DNA from: Gnetum montanum | Lineage: Eukaryota > Streptophyta > Gnetopsida > Gnetales > Gnetaceae | Length of the DNA: 64,000 nucleotides | Reading direction: 5' to 3' | NCBI GenBank assembly: GCA_015680685.1 | Contig: MNCI01033474.1 | Span: forward strand, 2,168,383 to 2,232,382 | Shown: piece by piece, positions 1 to 11,794 of the stretch | How the letters are laid out: every line of letters starts with the position of its first letter | How positions within the stretch are numbered: the stretch's first letter is position 1 | Notes under the pieces: model-generated | What the model was told of the DNA's origin: nothing | What the model saw: only the letters and a program-made list of their open reading frames with translations | Database searches by the model: none | Position numbers and translations under genes: made by a program

Positions 1-1344
1 GGATCATATTATGTTCTATATCAACTTCTTTTTCAACTACTTCTATTTTAGATTTGTAGAAATCTACTTTTTCACTGCAGAGACCAAGAAAACCATCCTT
101 CTGAGTCAGCTGTTGCCTTTCCTAATGTCTATTATATAGTAATCCCACCAATTTTACAAACGAATGTGGATGATGTGGAAACAGACATTGCCCATGTACA
201 TCTTATATTTTAAGAAATTTCTTTACTTACAATAATTTTAGCTTTACCAAGGCCCACTACATTTTCTGAATAAAAATGATAAAGGTTGTATATATTATTC
301 ACATCACCTACACTACTATCGAGAGTAATTGAAATATTTTGGCAGCCAGATTTATTCATTTCAGTCAATATTCTTAACTACAACATCAGAGGCATTTTCC
401 AGCAATGTTGCTTTATCAAAGTTCAGATTCTTAGTATCCACATACTGTTCACAAGTGCTTTTATTTCAAACTTTATATTGAGCTGTTAATATTTAAAGAT
501 TTCTCATTTTATTAGTGCATTGAATTGCCACAATGTAGTAACAAACAGGCGAGAACGTGGGCATTCATGGTTGTCGGGTGATGGAGGAGTTATGCAGGAG
601 ATACATGCAGCATAAAACGTGGTGGTGGTTATTGCCCAGAACATGGTAGTAGACGTGTGTCGCTGTGGTGGCCATTTCAGGCAGCATGTGACTGCAGTTA
701 CGTTGGCAATTATGTAAGTTGGTGGTGCGGCCGTTTCAGAATGTGGGAAGTGGAGTGTTTCAGCAGTTACACAGTGGCAGTAGTTCCGTCGGGGACAGTG
801 GGATATGAATCGTCGATGGTGGCGGTTACAAGAGAACATGGTGGTGGACGTGGTTGCAGTAACCATTGACGGGTGGTGGTGGCCCTGACGACCACAAGTT
901 ACGGTGGGCATCATTATGGACGACCACAGCGACTCTAAAATGACGACAGAGGTGGTCTTCAGGGGGTGGAGTTTGCTCCTTTATTTTATTTTATTTTATT
1001 TTATGAGCTTTGGTGCTGGTATTCTGAGAGGGTCAAGGCAGGACCCAGCGGCTCAAAATCGGTTCTTTGGGATTTTCGTAGCAACAGCAGGAGGGTTCTC
1101 TCTTTTCTTATCTACAGCAATGTAGGCAGCGTCGGAGGGTTCTTTCTCTCTCTTTTTTGTCTACAACAACGTAACCAGTGCAGCCCACACTCAAGATGCA
1201 AGACGTGCGATTTTCTTTGGGCCGACAGCCCACACTCAAGATGCAAGATGTGCAGCCCAAAGATCCGATTTTGAGCAACGTCTTGCATCTACAGCCATGT
1301 AGGCAGCGTAGGAGGGTTCATTCATTTATTGCTTACGTTGTTGA
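1..1344. other. Unassigned 5' flank, partly low-complexity
   Basis: No gene is recognised. Positions 540-910 are unusually G/T-rich for this window, with many GGTGG and GTGGT words; the open frames there on both strands look like by-products of that composition. A TTTTA run lies near 981-1002. From about 1112 to 1319 there are short direct repeats (a block containing TGTAGGCAGCGT at 1120 and again at 1298), two copies of CACACTCAAGATGCAAGA and an inverted counterpart ACGTCTTGCATC near 1279, so this part can fold back. Positions 61-210 hold an open stretch without a recognisable product. Confidence 0.4.
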
Positions 1345-1391
1345 GTAACAAAAGGATTGCAAAATTTGTAATGCAACCAAAATTTTTTTCT

Positions 1392-1677
1392 TGTGCAGCT
1401 TTTCTTTTGCTGGTGTCATCTTGGAAAAGTTAGAGAAAGCACCGTCGTGAGTAGTTGTGTCATCTTGGAAAAGTTAGAGAAAGCACCGTCGTGAGTAGTT
1501 GTGTCATCTTGGAAAAGTTAGAGAAAGCACCGTCGTGAGTAGTTGTGTCATCTTGGAAAAGTTAGAGAAAGCACCGTCGTGAGTAGTTGTGGATGTAAGG
1601 AAAGAATAAGAATGAATCCACTCTATGAGAAAGTGCTTGGCTTGGCTCCAAAGAACACAAGCATTGCTAATATGTAG
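1392..1677 (+). pseudogene. Exon-like relic upstream of the intact gene (copy 1)
   Basis: A pyrimidine-rich stretch ending TTGTGCAG resembles a 3' splice site, followed by a reading that ends at TAG 1675-1677. The last codons read MNPLYEKVLGLAPKNTS and then IANM-stop. The duplicate at 56788-56934 reads MNPLYEDVIGLVPQNTS then IFNM-stop, so the same frame and stop survive in both copies with partly conservative changes. In copy 1 the 44-bp array breaks the frame upstream. It may be the last exon of an older gene; I do not recognise the protein, and selection on the frame is unproven. Confidence 0.4.
1417..1592 (+). repeat. 44-bp tandem repeat, four units
   Basis: Four near-identical 44-bp units start at 1417, 1461, 1505 and 1549, each beginning CATCTTGGAAAAGTTAGAG. 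The duplicate copy near 56807 has a single diverged unit, so the array expanded in copy 1 only. Because 44 is not a multiple of three, each unit shifts the frame of the exon-like reading seen in copy 2. Confidence 0.95.
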
Positions 1678-1981
1678 ATGTCAATGAAAATTTCCTGAAA
1701 TTTCTTCAGTAACATTTTTGCTGCATGACAGTTATATAAATTAGAAATCCTAACCATTACACATGCTCTACACATGCTCTTTTGTAGGAGATCAACTTCA
1801 TTTTAATAATCAATTTAAGAGTTTAGCCTAATCAAATTTTGTTTGCGTGTGGAAGATAAAATCAAGCTATAAATTTAGAGCAAAAGCAGATTCTGAGATC
1901 TGAAGGGGCCCAACAGACTTCTAGATTTCTGTGCTCTGATTGTGTCCTCATAGAAAATGGCAAAATGCTTATGCTTGGCTT

Positions 1982-3246
1982 CTATGTGTCAAAAGAATCT
2001 GATTCGCAGAAGCAAGAGGAATGGAGGATTTGTGATTTTGAACATGTTTGGGTAGGTGTGCTTCAAGAAAAAGTGGGGAAGTGATAGAGAAAATTTAAAT
2101 ATATTAGTTTTTTAAATAAATTAAATCTCATATATCATAAAACAAGATTGTAAAATATAGAACAAGTACAATGTAAATCCAAAATATTTTTAATGCTTAA
2201 AAATTAAACTAAAGCAAAAAATCTTGCAAAAGTATGGGGGCATTGAATCCATTTCCTTACTCAAGAACCATAATCTGGCCAAAGATATAATTTTTGCAAC
2301 AACCAAAATGACACCAATAAATGAAACCCTTTTGTTACTCAATCCAATTTTTCCAAGAATGAAATTAAGCATCAACCCTCAACAAAATTTATAACAAATC
2401 ATGTCTTCCAATACTTTTTGTTCAACCATGATCTGGAAGTAGTGCTGTAGGGCCATGTTGAAGACGAACACATTATAAGAAGACACAACTTAACTAAACT
2501 AGACACAGCCCAATAGCCCAATAACTCGCCTCACCTACAATGATCCAAAACCTTGCAGATGCTGGGGAATGGCCACTAGTCATGATGAAGGGGAGAGTAA
2601 AGTCAGAGTGCCATGAGCTTGCATAGGGGAGAGTAAAGTCAGAGTGCCATGAGCTTGCATATGGCCATTCGCCATGTGTTGGTGGGCTTCGTCGGGTATC
2701 AGCAAACAGATTTTAAAAAAAAGGTGAATAAGCATCGATCCGTTATCATGTTCATGACTCATGACCCATGACAATGACCCTGTTTTGTTTTTTCTTTTTT
2801 CAGCAGATATGAGAAAAAGAGCAAAAACCAGCTGACCAACAAACACGCGTGAATGTGAGTCATGGCGGAACCTTTGACGCTCCCAAAGGCCAATCCATTC
2901 AAATGCAACGTTTAACTCGCACTCCCCGTCCCAAACTTGGTTTCCGTATGACCAAAACTTGGCCCTTCTGTCTTTGGTTACCAAAGTAGCCCTTTCGTGA
3001 TTTCAATGTAGGTTAGATTTTAATGCACAATGGAGACATTGAGAACAATGCAAGAATCAAGAAGGCAAGAATAATACAAGGCAAGGCAAGGCCACTATTT
3101 CCATGTATACATACAGATCGGGACAAAATTTCATTGGAAATTATGAAATACGTACCCACTGAATTTAATGCGCTTCTAAATCCAATGCCCAACAATTTGT
3201 CAAAATTTATCAGGAATTGCCAGGAATTGCCAAGCTCCGGTACATA
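1982..3246. other. 1265-bp segment present only in duplication copy 1
   Basis: The segment is flanked by the 9-bp direct repeat GCTTGGCTT (1973-1981 and 3247-3255). In copy 2 the two sides are joined at a single GCTTGGCTT near 57257. Either copy 2 lost this piece by deletion between short repeats, or copy 1 gained it with a 9-bp target duplication. No convincing terminal inverted repeats are visible, so the direction is open. Inside, a 30-40 bp piece at 2586-2658 (GGGGAGAGTAAAGTCAGAGT) is repeated twice in tandem. No gene is recognised. Confidence 0.6.
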
Positions 3247-3273
3247 GCTTGGCTTTCAAGCTTAGCATACCTT

Positions 3274-3402
3274 GGCTTTCAAGTTTAGCATAATATTTGT
3301 GATGTACTATTGCCGAAAGATAGATTCGCTGGGAAAAAATTTGCGGCTTTCAAGGTTAGCATAATATTTGTGACCTACTATTGCCGAAAGACAGATTCGC
3401 TA
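3274..3402 (+). repeat. 71-bp tandem duplication in the upstream region of the gene
   Basis: Two units start at 3274 and 3345, each beginning GGCTTTCAAG and containing TAGCATAATATTTGTGA and TATTGCCGAAAGA. A shorter third start lies at 3251. Copy 2 has one unit (about 57258-57330). Confidence 0.8.
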
Positions 3403-4166
3403 CACTGAAAAGGAAAAAAATATGCGGAACATCCTATTTTTGAAGGCCATATCCGCTACGGTGAAAGTGAAAAGTAAGTGTTTCAATTGCTTTTCCGTCT
3501 ATCCGAGTCATGAAGCATTCCGCAATTTAGTTTTCTGCTGAAAATCACAGTTGCTTCTCTGCTCTTTAGATCACTGCAATGCAAAAATGTGCATGCTTGG
3601 CTTTGAAGGTTACCATACCATCTGTAACCTTTTATTTTCCAAAGAGGATAAAAGTACATCACATGCCATCTATGCATCAAATCAAATGAATTTAATTCTT
3701 GGAAGCAAGCAATCTAGGATTCCTAGCGTTTGGGTACCCAAGCATATGCAAAGGGGACCGGGTTTGCAGGTAGGGAAGTGAATTACAAAATAATAAAATA
3801 TATAAATCAAATATCTTTTTACATTTTACTATTAAATATTATTTTTAATTTTAATTAAATTAAAAATTTCGGAAGAGAATTTTAGGTGCTTCTGTTCACA
3901 CGCTCCCCCTCCCCTGCTTCCAAAACTTACGGTTCTTAAAAATTTTATGAGATTCGCGAATCTATTTTATGAGATTCGCGCGCATAGCATGCCATTTCCC
4001 AAAGCCATATTTTTCGTCAGTGAAAGTAAAATAATGTGTTTCAATTCCTTTCCCCTCTGTGTAGGTCATGAAACATTCTGTAATCTGTTTTCTCCTTTAA
4101 AACACAGTTTCAGTTTCAGTTTTTGAAGAGCAAGGAAGGGTGTAGTGTGTAAGCAAATTGATCAAC

Positions 4167-5213
4167 ATGTGGTGGACAGACTTAGTAGATTTGGAGAGGC
4201 ACCTACCTCAGGTGTTTGAGTCGCAGAAGATGCAATGGCTGCCATGGATCTATGCTCTGTGGCAGCTCCTTCGAACCAACATGTTTGTGGCTCTTTTGCT
4301 ATCGATTTTGCCCATGCTTATTATACGTGCCCTTTCCAATGGAAGAGGGGCCGTGTTGCTGCGTCCGCTACATCACCCATTATTGAGTACTGAAGTCCTT
4401 GACACTGACCCAGTGATAGAGGGTTACTGGAACAGCAGCAGCGGCAACAAACCCCAAACATTCAACATTGTAGAGACGCCTCAGCAGGGGTGGCCGCACG
4501 ATTGGAGATGCGTGGAATTCGAAGGCTATTTCTACTTCACCACTCAGAAATGCCTGGACCGCATGGCCTTCTGGATTCATGCCTATGGCGGTGAAGAAGA
4601 CAGGATCATATTCGCCAAGAGCCATCGCGACAAGCTGGGAACTAAAATTCCGAGGCAGGAAGCTTACCCACTCATTTTTTCCGGACTCTATGCAGTCAAG
4701 ACAGATGAGATGTTCACGTTGATAGAACGGGAAGATGTGAATAGTAAGCTTTGGGGAAGTCTGAGCGTGGTGCCGCCTCTGTTGCAGGCGGCCGGCAAAA
4801 ACAGAACATCAATGTTGGTGAGCATTCTCATCATTGCTCTGGACGCCAACAGAGGTTGGTTGTACCGCATCTACGACGCAGCCTTCCTTAAATTCGTTCT
4901 CTTTGTGAAGGCCAACATCTTCCGCCAGCGCCAATGGCCTTATTTTTTGTTCGGCATCTTCAGCAGTCGGTGGAGAAGCTCTTTGGCGTTGTGCGCCAGC
5001 GCTTACACGGCGAAAGAAGGGGAGGAGATTAAGCTGCACCACAACAGCAGACTGCAGAGCATGGATGATGTCACAATCGTGGGATCAGGCATCTATGATT
5101 GCAACAGAGATATTGTGATACGACTGTGGGACGGCCGTGGCAGGTATTGGCCTATGGATGATGGTGCTTCCTACGCTGTAGCCAGACTTAACAAGCCCGT
5201 CTTCATAGAGTAA
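4167..5213 (+). CDS. Intact unrecognised protein, 348 codons, N-terminal membrane segment
   Basis: This is the only long intact frame in the window: ATG at 4167, TAA at 5211-5213, no introns needed. The frame is open three codons upstream (TTG at 4158), but the ATG, with AAC before it, is the sensible start and is kept in the duplicate. I do not recognise the protein or any catalytic motif. Residues 38-55 form a hydrophobic segment ending LIIRAL, a probable signal anchor or single membrane helix. Further hydrophobic stretches lie near 215-225 and 241-263, too polar in places to call as membrane helices. The C-terminal third is rich in aromatic, Gly and Arg residues (a WDGRGRYWPMDDG-like stretch near 321-333). 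Codon use is ordinary and GC-richer than its surroundings, as expected of a real plant gene. A truncated duplicate lies at 57762-57856. Function is unknown. Confidence 0.82.
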   Translation: MWWTDLVDLERHLPQVFESQKMQWLPWIYALWQLLRTNMFVALLLSILPMLIIRALSNGRGAVLLRPLHHPLLSTEVLDTDPVIEGYWNSSSGNKPQTFNIVETPQQGWPHDWRCVEFEGYFYFTTQKCLDRMAFWIHAYGGEEDRIIFAKSHRDKLGTKIPRQEAYPLIFSGLYAVKTDEMFTLIEREDVNSKLWGSLSVVPPLLQAAGKNRTSMLVSILIIALDANRGWLYRIYDAAFLKFVLFVKANIFRQRQWPYFLFGIFSSRWRSSLALCASAYTAKEGEEIKLHHNSRLQSMDDVTIVGSGIYDCNRDIVIRLWDGRGRYWPMDDGASYAVARLNKPVFIE

Positions 5214-5985
5214 AGTAGAGAGAAGAAGCGTTTTATTGTCTTGGGTTTCCCATTTTGATTATGTAACACTATCGATCTCATAGCCTTCTTTCCAAATATG
5301 AATATCCATCGTATTGTATTATCCCCTTTGAAAACTGCAAACACTACATCAGTTTAGACTCGCGAACATGAACTTATGAAGTATGACGATGCTATATGGC
5401 CGTTATTATTAATCTTGAACGTTGAAAGTCAAAACGGTCAGACATCTTCGCAGTACATAAATATTTCGGTTGTAACTTGTAGCGCTTTTATAAATAAAAA
5501 TATTCAGTGAATTTACTCGTAAACTTTGTAACAGTAGACATTGTAGCGGTGCATATATATTTTCTTTATAAATCTTTTGATAAATAAATACTCTTTGAAC
5601 TTTCTAATAAACTTTGTAAGCAAGGTGTTGAAATAGTGGCCAAGTAGGCAGGTAGACTAACACAGTTCTATCAAACTACATTCCAAAGATGGCAGAAAAA
5701 TTATTGTTAATAAAGATGTTGATAAGTTTAGTAAATTGTGTGAAGAGTTTATAACAAAGTTGTCAAAGGACATGCTTGGTACTTGAAGTTCCTTTTGTTA
5801 GAGATGGCAAAGCCAATAGTTTATTAAATTTTAAAAAATAACTATTGATAATTATAATAATTTAAAATTTTAGCAACTATTAAAGCTCTAGAGGATGACT
5901 TTGGAAATAGCAACAAAACTTTTTGAAAGATTTAAGCATATGTAAAGATGATCTAGGAAATGTTAGTGAAGCCACGAAATATCAT
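5214..5985. other. 3' flank of the intact gene
   Basis: No coding sequence is seen. An AATAAA lies at 5493-5498, a possible polyadenylation signal, but it is not kept in the duplicate. Most of the block aligns with 57857-58522. Several AT-rich stretches are present. The block ends at the target site of element D (ATCAT, 5981-5985). Confidence 0.6.
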
Positions 5986-6837
5986 TGATGAGCAGCGAGG
6001 TACTCCTACGCTCAACCATATGAATACGAGCGTGTACGCATGATCCGGTCGAACTTCGCGGATGGGCTAATTGTGGCACTTAGACAATTATACGTTGATT
6101 GCAGTTCATTGTCTTCCCACCTAGACTAGTATTTGCTTTGTCACGTATGGTTTAGTCCAAAGTGAGGTGTATGATGTGGTTTCTACTACTATGTTACTTC
6201 TAAGGATAATAAGAAATAACTTAATTAAGCTAATGAGAAATAGGAAATAAGACCTAAGCTAGCCTAAGTGTGATGAGCATTCGTCCCTAATCATCAATAC
6301 GCATCTTGGACTTTGTGTACTACTTCTGGGATGACCAAGTGCACATCACTCGAAGCACTACTCAATACACTACTATGTTACTACGTAGTTACACTTAGAT
6401 GTTCGTGATTAAAGCATACTCATTCCACATTAACAAGAGTAGTATATGATGATAAAAAAATATTAAGTAAGAAAATAACAATAAATAATAAATAATCAAA
6501 ACAAATTAAAAGCTAAGTGATTGCTACCATGATGGAGTAATCTCAATCTTTATTGTTGATTGTGTGCATGTCCAAGTACATCACACTCAAACAAAGGTTC
6601 CGTACAATTACAAGTATCACACTAAGGGCATGCACTTGGAAAAAACTGAAAACTAAAAATTCACTAAAGATTGACAAAAAGGACTAACTCCAAAACTAAC
6701 AAAAGACTTCCTCACTGTGCACCTGAGTGCTATATTTATAGGTTGACACAGAAATCACGATATCGTGTATACGATATCATATCCAAGCTGTAATATCGCA
6801 TACCCAATATCAGAGCCTGGCAAATTGCAATTCATCA
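5986..6837 (-). repeat. Element D 3' LTR
   Basis: 852 bp. It runs from TGATGAGCAG at the left (the U5 end, inverted) to TTCATCA at the right (the U3 end). The palindrome-rich ATATCG cluster lies near 6759-6815 and an ATTTATAGG TATA-like box at about 6733-6742, in the right order for a minus-strand promoter. The polypurine tract lies just right of it (CCTCCAC at 6840-6846, inverted). Confidence 0.92.
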
Positions 6838-7007
6838 AACCTCCACAACTGAATAAAAACTCATCCTAGAGTCAAACAAAATGAGGAACAAGTTCATTTG
6901 ATTACAAATGATGGATAGGTATGGGATTATTGGTTATTTCATGCTACAATGTGAGACTAGACAAAACAAAATTTGGACACCAACACAAAATACATAATTT
7001 GTGGAAC

Positions 7008-9792
7008 TCATGTGGTTCCTGGTGGCGATGGCTCCCTATGGGTTTCTTTCCTTTATCCTGTGCTCTAGGCTTTTGAAATGGATAACTGTGAAGAAACACA
7101 TGAAGTTTTTCCTCCTCTATTCGAGGATCATGTGTCATCCATGCTAATGTTCCAATGTTTGATGGAGTTGGCACTTCCCATGGGCACTACATTTGTAGGA
7201 ATATTTGATTGGGTTTAACATACCATGCCGCAAACAGCCGTCATTCCTTCTCATAGGCTCTAGCTTTGTCTTTGAGTTCTTGATAATCCATAAGTTGTTG
7301 ACCCAATTTTGCTACTACATCTTTTTGGCCTTAGTAGCTAGCCTTTACCACCTCTAGTTCAGAGTGCTACCTCTAGTCTTTATAATGTCTTATTATGTTC
7401 TGCAAACTATGTCTCATATTTAGCACAAGTGGCAGCTACCTACTTCTCTAGCTCAGTTCTCAAGCATCCTACTATTAACATGGCCAAGTTGGCATACAGC
7501 AGATTTACCAACTCTATGTATTCTATGAGATCTTGGATTTGCATGTCTTAACTTTTCAATTCTACTTAGTAGGTGAAGGCATAAGCATCTAGTATGGCTC
7601 ATCAATTAGTGTGTTGAGCACTGAAAGAATTAATGTGATCCTTAGCCATATAGATTTCTTTTTCAATGATCTCTTTATACATTCCGACCTGGTCACAAAA
7701 GTGCTCCTTTAATTTTTCATGCTTCTTAGCCTCATTTTTCCATGCACTTATTTCAATGGTTGTCTTTTGTCAAATGGCGTGTACCTTCTCCATTAAGAGG
7801 GTTTTGTTTTCTCTAGCTAAGCAACTTATATCTTGGTTGAATTTTATTATTTATTCTTGCATTTGTTGGAAACTTTCTTTGAGATTGTTCTTCTATTTTT
7901 TTAATTGTTGTCAACCAAAGATTTTTGGTAGCAAGGAGTTTATTCTATTCTTGTAAGGCCTTGAGAGCTTTAACATGTGCATAGGTCTGAGCTTGTGCTT
8001 TTGAAGCATCCTAATCAACCTTCTCTTTTTCCATTGCCATCCTTTTATTCTCAACTAACAATTCATTTAACTGTTCTATCCTAAATGATTCTAATTGATT
8101 AGCTGCAACAAGTTGGGATGAATCCCACCGTTCAACTTGCACGGTGACGAACTTTTCTTGGAGTCTCCACAACTTGTCTTCTACATGTTTGGACCTAACC
8201 TCAACCATGATTAGCTTACCTTTAGTGGAAATGAGGTTTGATTGTGCCACTGTGACATCTTGGGGGATGTCAAATAAGGATGTCATTACTTGTCTTGTTT
8301 GCAGCAAGCAATCCAAAGCATCCTCATGTTCTACAGGAGTCATTGAGGTACCAACCAAAACTCAAGCATGACATGCTCCTATGAAATCTACCTATAGCAT
8401 AACAAGGATGTTAAATGATTCTTTGATATGGTCCATGACCACCTCTACTACTCCAGCTACATCTTGGTGTTGCATGACCATCACTATGGAACCTTCATCA
8501 GTTTCTAATTGTACTTGTAATGATGCAGCATTTCCAAATATCTATTATGATCAGTGTGATTCTCCTCCTCATATTTGAATTAAGACCTCACCCTTAGCAA
8601 GATCAATTGATATGGTGGGCTATATAGCATCATCGGTCACCTTGAAGAGATTGGCCTCATCTTTACTTCCACAACTAATTATCTCTGCAATGGCCCTAAG
8701 ATGGCTCATCGATGGTCGGTAATCTTGCAGTAGTGGTGGTAGTTGTTGGTCTTGCTGGTCTATGGGCTGTGTGCTAGGCCCTACATCTTGTTTTTAGTTG
8801 AGACTTGTGTCTAGAAGCTGGCTAGGCAATACCATTTGAAGTGCAGTGGGTCCAACCATCTGTTCTTGTTCAAGCTCCAACATCTCACCAACATCTTTTC
8901 TTAGTGCTAGTGGCTTGAGTAATTTAGTATATAAAGCATTTTGAGCTTTTCTAAAGACATCATTGGTGTACCCAAAAATTCTAACACACTGGCATAGCTT
9001 TTTGATTAGACACGGAAAGGGTAGTATGAACTTTCTTGTCTTCTGTTCTTCAAACTTCCTTAATATTTCTATTAAATATAGATGGGGAAAATTGGCATCA
9101 ACCTTGCCCATCAAAATTGCATGTCCTCCTGCCACATAGGTGGAAATTTTATGTAACTCCTTTTTATGAAAAATATGATAGGTGCCAATTTTAAAGTAAA
9201 TTCTCTCTTCAAGGGTTAATTCTCCATATGTCTTGTCTTCTTTGTCATACGTCCTTTTTAACCATACTTTTCTTGCATCTGCATCAGAGCAAGTGGACAA
9301 ATGATAAACTTTAGGCCCTCTATTTGGAAGATTTAGAACTTCTGCAATGGCCTTTATGGAGAAATCTACTAAAATTCCATTGATATTAATGGTGGTGCCT
9401 TCTTTTTTATTGTGCCAAAATTGATATGTTTCACCCAAATATCATTCTCCACTCTTCGAGAGGTAGGCCATAGTGGAGATCCCTTAAGTAGATCCTTGAT
9501 TGGTTCAGGGGTGAATTTGTTAAAAGGCCCAAAATTAAGTTCCACAATTATGGTAGAGGATGTGGACCTTTTTTGAATGGCTTGAACACATTTTGGGGAC
9601 AGCGTGAGGTGTTGTCCTTGTTTTGGTATCTTGACCTCTCCATCTTCTACATGGCTAGATTACACTATTGCAAGGGTTTCTTGATGGATACTATATGAGT
9701 GGGCCTTTTGTATGTTCTTGGCCTCTACCTCCTCTTGGGCTTTTGGTTGCACCTTAAGAAGGTCCTTCCTATTGTCCTCTTTTAGGGGCCAT
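7008..9792 (-). pseudogene. ORF2 of element D, plant-transposon-protein-like with coiled coil
   Basis: Reading starts at ATG 9792-9790 (MAPKRGQ) directly after a conserved ACAG splice-acceptor-like site, and ends at TGA 7010-7008, about 928 codons, with several stops and frameshifts. The long clean piece 8794-9438 holds the best conserved domain: QFWHNKKEG, then VLNLPNRGPKVYHLSTC, then ELTLEERIYFKIGTYHIF, then LPFPCLIKKLC. The pattern (LTLEER..., LP.P.LI..L) resembles the putative plant transposon protein family seen in other plant retroelements; that assignment is from memory and unchecked. The C-terminal half (for example 8011-8358) is rich in heptad-like Leu, Glu and Lys and should form coiled coils. 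Elements E and F carry homologues of nearly the same start and stop. Confidence 0.72.
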
Positions 9793-11794
9793 CTGTAATC
9801 GCACAAAGATAGATTGTTAGTAAGGTTATTTAAAGAAGTTCAATTATCTCATACCTTACTAATTACCTTTAATAAATGTTTAATTCTTTTCTTAGTGTGA
9901 TTTCAGAGTTAGAAATTTTTTCAAGGAAGTTACCCTCAAAGTTTTAATGTCAAGCCTGACATGCTTAGGTGACTCCTATAATAGTTTAAATGATTTGGGT
10001 GAAGGAAGAAAGTTAGTTTGGCATGAGCTTTTAATAATACTTACCCCTATGGTATCCTTCGAGTGATAGAAAATTTTGAAAAAATTATGCGTAAGTTCTA
10101 CAATACCCCTCCCTCACAACTAAGTTAAACACTCTAGGTTTAATTAAGTTTGATCAGAAAAGAAATCAGAGCATTAATGAGTAAAATATTGATGGTGGAA
10201 TCTAGACTTGCAAATCGCTAAAAATTTTGGAAAAAAATTTGAACTCCCCTATGTCAAATGTTAAAAATGACTTCTATAGTGTGTGGGGACCTCATATATA
10301 TAGTTTTTGTTGATGTGATATCATGTACGCGATAGCACATACCCAATATCACGTCGAACCTGATATCAGGTACCCGATATCGTGTCCCCACCAAGATAGG
10401 ATACTTAGTAAAAGTGATGCTTTTTTGAGTTTTTACAACCAAAAATGAAGGATTTGAGATAGATTTGAAAGGTTTGGGATAATGTTAAGTGAAAATTAAG
10501 GCACTAAAAGTGTAATAGAGTGGAGTTATACAATGAAGTTCTTTGAAAAGGGTGAGGAAAAGGGACATATAGTGGTCCTAAGGAATGTGTGGTTAAAATG
10601 ATGATAAAGGAAAGAATAGATTTGGCAATGGAGTACTCAGAGGGTAGAAGATGATGTGGTGGTGTGCAATAAGTACAAATTACAAAAGTTACATAAGTAG
10701 GTCCTCCCCAAAGTAAGTTCCAACCTATCATGCCCTTGCATAACCACACCTTAAAATGTCTGTAGGCACTAGAAGGGTTAAGTGCAACCTACACCTATGT
10801 AACAAAACACACATATGCCAGATACCACCACTATGAGGTATGAATTCTATGCCACACAAGACACAAGTTAGAAGTACTTGGATAGTGAGATGAGATGAAT
10901 TACAAAAAAGATTGTAGAGATTGGAATGTGAGGTAACTTACCTTAGGCACAATGAATCCTAAGTGTTGTGTGTGATTAAAGTACCATTAGTCCTTCACTC
11001 CAAGATCAAAACCAAGTCCATACCTTTGATCAATGACATCACATTATTTCATCTCGATGATAGACAACCATACGAGCATCATAGTAGCAAGGTGTATGAT
11101 CACTTGGCATTTTGTGCAAGGGAGAAGTGATTCAAATTTGTCTGTAGCACATTTTTCTTGGCCTTTTCTTTTCTACTTCATTTCTTACTTTTCTTCTTGC
11201 TTTTTTTTCTCCTTGTCTTTTTCTTCTTTTGGCCACTTTTTGCACTTTGTCTTTTCCAAAGGTGATCCAGAGAAGCCACCAACCTTCAGGCATGGATGCA
11301 TGAACAGTATTGAGTTTCTTTATTGAGTGTCTTTATTACAACTCTTACTTCCATTGTTCATTAGATCTACAATGATCTTAGTACAACCAAGTTGCATGAT
11401 AGCACATACAGATGTCACCAAAGGGAATCCACAAGTTCCCTTGATGTCACACCCTTGCCATTCCCTCTTAGTTCGTCATGCGTACAAAGTTACTTTAAGT
11501 TTTGATGATAACAAGAATATCATCATACCCATAGTAAGAACCCCTTATTAATAGAATGGGTGGATGGATGTTTTGGTCTCACTATCCAAATAATTAGTCA
11601 CTTGTGACTCAATAACATAGAAGAACACCTCAACCAACTAGTCACATAAGTATTTGATTTACAAATGAGATTACTCTCAAAAACATAAAATGACAAATTG
11701 AGAAATGAAAAATTAAAAAACAACAATTTGTAAGACCAAAGAAAAGAAAAAACATTTACTAATTCTTCTTGTTAGAATGGGGGGTATCCCCCAT
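9793..11794 (-). other. Non-coding module between gag and ORF2 in element D
   Basis: About 2.0 kb with no conserved frame. In sense order it contains a purine-rich tract with GGGGAGG words, then a block shared with elements A, E and F (sense TTTGGGGAGGACC near 10713), then the internal promoter-like block, then a second guanine-rich tract (sense GTGAGGGAGGGGT near 10107-10119), then the splice-acceptor-like site before ORF2. Confidence 0.65.
10285..10425 (-). promoter_or_regulatory. Internal promoter-like block upstream of ORF2 (element D)
   Basis: In sense orientation a cluster of ATATC/GATAT palindromic words (CACGATATCGGG, CTGATATCAG, GTGATATTGGG, ATGATATCAC) ends about 15 bases before a TATATATA run at about 10292-10300. 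The same arrangement occurs in the U3 of the LTRs and in element E at 29595-29690. It could drive ORF2 separately. Promoter activity is inferred only. Confidence 0.5.

Larger units (their letters stand above)
1345..5985 (+). repeat. Segmental duplication, copy 1 (left part), carrying the intact gene
   Basis: This block is homologous, in the same orientation and order, to 56760-58935. Matching landmarks are the TTCTTGTGCAG splice-like site (1390 versus 56777), the exon-like block ending at 1677 versus 56934, the gene start (4167 versus 57762), the gene end (5213 versus 57856) and the 3' flank up to the element D target (5985 versus about 58522). The homology resumes after element D at 39328 and runs to about 39590. 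Copy 1 differs by a fourfold 44-bp repeat, by a 1265-bp stretch absent from copy 2 (1982-3246), and by keeping the full gene. The left edge is uncertain by tens of bases. Confidence 0.88.

Noticed and set aside
504-914. 136-codon minus-strand open frame
   Set aside because: It mirrors a G/T-rich block with open frames on both strands; no known domain, many His/Thr/Cys from composition.
1417-1592. CRISPR-like array
   Set aside because: Head-to-tail repeat without spacers in a plant genome.
4158-4166. TTG start three codons upstream of the ATG of the intact gene
   Set aside because: Plant genes start at ATG; the ATG at 4167 is also kept in the duplicate.
4380-5042. Minus-strand open frames inside the intact gene
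   Set aside because: Shadows of the plus-strand gene at 4167-5213.
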